Origin: Methanoregulaceae archaeon
GTDB lineage: Bacteria; Armatimonadota; Fimbriimonadia; Fimbriimonadales; Fimbriimonadaceae
Assembly (NCBI GenBank): GCA_020850325.1
Contig: JADZEW010000028.1
Coordinates: forward strand, 1-64,000
Direction: 5' to 3'
DNA length: 64,000 nucleotides
In this document: in pieces, positions 63,654 to 64,000 of the stretch
Position numbering within the stretch: position 1 is the stretch's first letter
Layout: every line of letters begins with the position of its first letter
The notes under the pieces: model-generated
Seen by the model: only the letters and a program-made list of their open reading frames with translations
Told to the model about the DNA's origin: nothing
The model's database searches: none
Made by a program: the position numbers and the translations under genes

Positions 63654-64000
63654 TCAGAACGTTCTTTCCCGCATCTTCGCCCACGGCCGCGGATAGCCTG
63701 ACGGGGTGTTCTTCTTCTTCCGATAGACCGGAAACACGCGCTCGGCGTCGATCACGGGTAGGGTGCGGCGGTGGACCACCTCAAGTTCCAACCCGAGCAC
63801 CGACGCCAGCCGCTCGATCTCAGGCAGGTCGTTGGGTGTTCGCATCGGCAGGACGATGCCGCCCTTTCGGCACGGGCGGGTGCTGAGTTCGAGTTGGATT
63901 GCTAGGGGCGCGAGTGCCCGACCGGTGACCACGTCAAACACATCTGCCAGGAGTAGTTCTTCCGCTCTTTGCTGCAGCGCCGTGAGATTCGTCAACGGAT
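63654..64000 (-). CDS. rsmG: 16S rRNA (guanine-N7) methyltransferase RsmG, C-terminal part
   Basis: The C-terminal 115 or so residues of a gene that runs off the right edge. FDVVTGRALAPLAIQLELSTRPCRKGGIVLP matches the RsmG motif region V-x-x-R-A-V/L-A-x-L ... K-x-G-G. The end, KNTPSGYPRPWAKMRERTF, fits the family's YPR-x-x-G/A-x-x-x-K/R-x-x-x/F finish. The SAM-binding loop is outside the window. The internal ATG at 63995 is probably not the start. Confidence 0.8.
   Translation of the reverse strand, partial: PLTNLTALQQRAEELLLADVFDVVTGRALAPLAIQLELSTRPCRKGGIVLPMRTPNDLPEIERLASVLGLELEVVHRRTLPVIDAERVFPVYRKKKNTPSGYPRPWAKMRERTF

Overview
The window is a chromosomal segment of a GC-rich, diderm bacterium. 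It carries an outer-membrane beta-barrel gene, many secreted proteins with Tat-type or Sec-type N-termini, an exosortase/PEP-CTERM sorting system, a DUF1501/DUF1800 pair, and CIRCE-controlled chaperonin genes. Together with frequent GTG/TTG starts, this suggests a member of the Armatimonadota (Fimbriimonas-like). That assignment is an inference from gene content; no rRNA or other decisive marker is present.

Layout. Bases 1-355 hold the 3' tail of a probable IS110-type transposase and a REP-like palindromic element. Bases 356-5808 hold small hypothetical genes, a 2-oxoacid:ferredoxin oxidoreductase pair (gamma-alpha fusion plus beta) and a secreted protein of unknown function. Bases 5875-27722 form an exopolysaccharide cluster: GDP-fucose synthesis (gmd, fcl), an initiating sugar transferase, a Wzz-like co-polymerase with a degenerate tyrosine-kinase domain, a Wzx-like flippase, a Wzy/ligase-like protein, two hexapeptide acyltransferases, a ChbG-type deacetylase, an AsnB-like amidotransferase, an FkbM methyltransferase and seven glycosyltransferase-type genes. 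Bases 27783-29317 encode EpsI and the exosortase. Bases 29560-32377 encode the DUF1501/DUF1800 pair, and 32647-33954 a UDP-glucose dehydrogenase.

Bases 33999-42448 form an array of nine genes for PEP-CTERM proteins, interrupted by a REP-associated tyrosine transposase (RAYT). All nine carry almost the same C-terminal sorting tag. All nine also have, upstream, a TGCCGGGTTTT-like motif at a fixed distance from a -10 box: 42-44 bp in five genes and 52-54 bp in four, a difference of about one helical turn. I read this as a previously undescribed shared control element for the surface-protein regulon, and it is the most interesting signal in the window.

The rest holds a subtilisin-like protease (42587), a glycosyltransferase (44376), a VIT-domain protein coupled to a beta-propeller protein whose coding sequence contains half of the REP-like element found at the left end, a PhoX-like protein, a serine hydrolase, a DinB protein behind a Fur/Zur-type operator, a secreted HExxH protein flanked by direct repeats of a beta-barrel gene's 3' end, a CHASE4-GGDEF-EAL protein, and a groES/groEL locus. 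The groES and groEL genes are separated by an opposite-strand gene, and each has its own CIRCE operator. The right edge cuts an rsmG-like gene.
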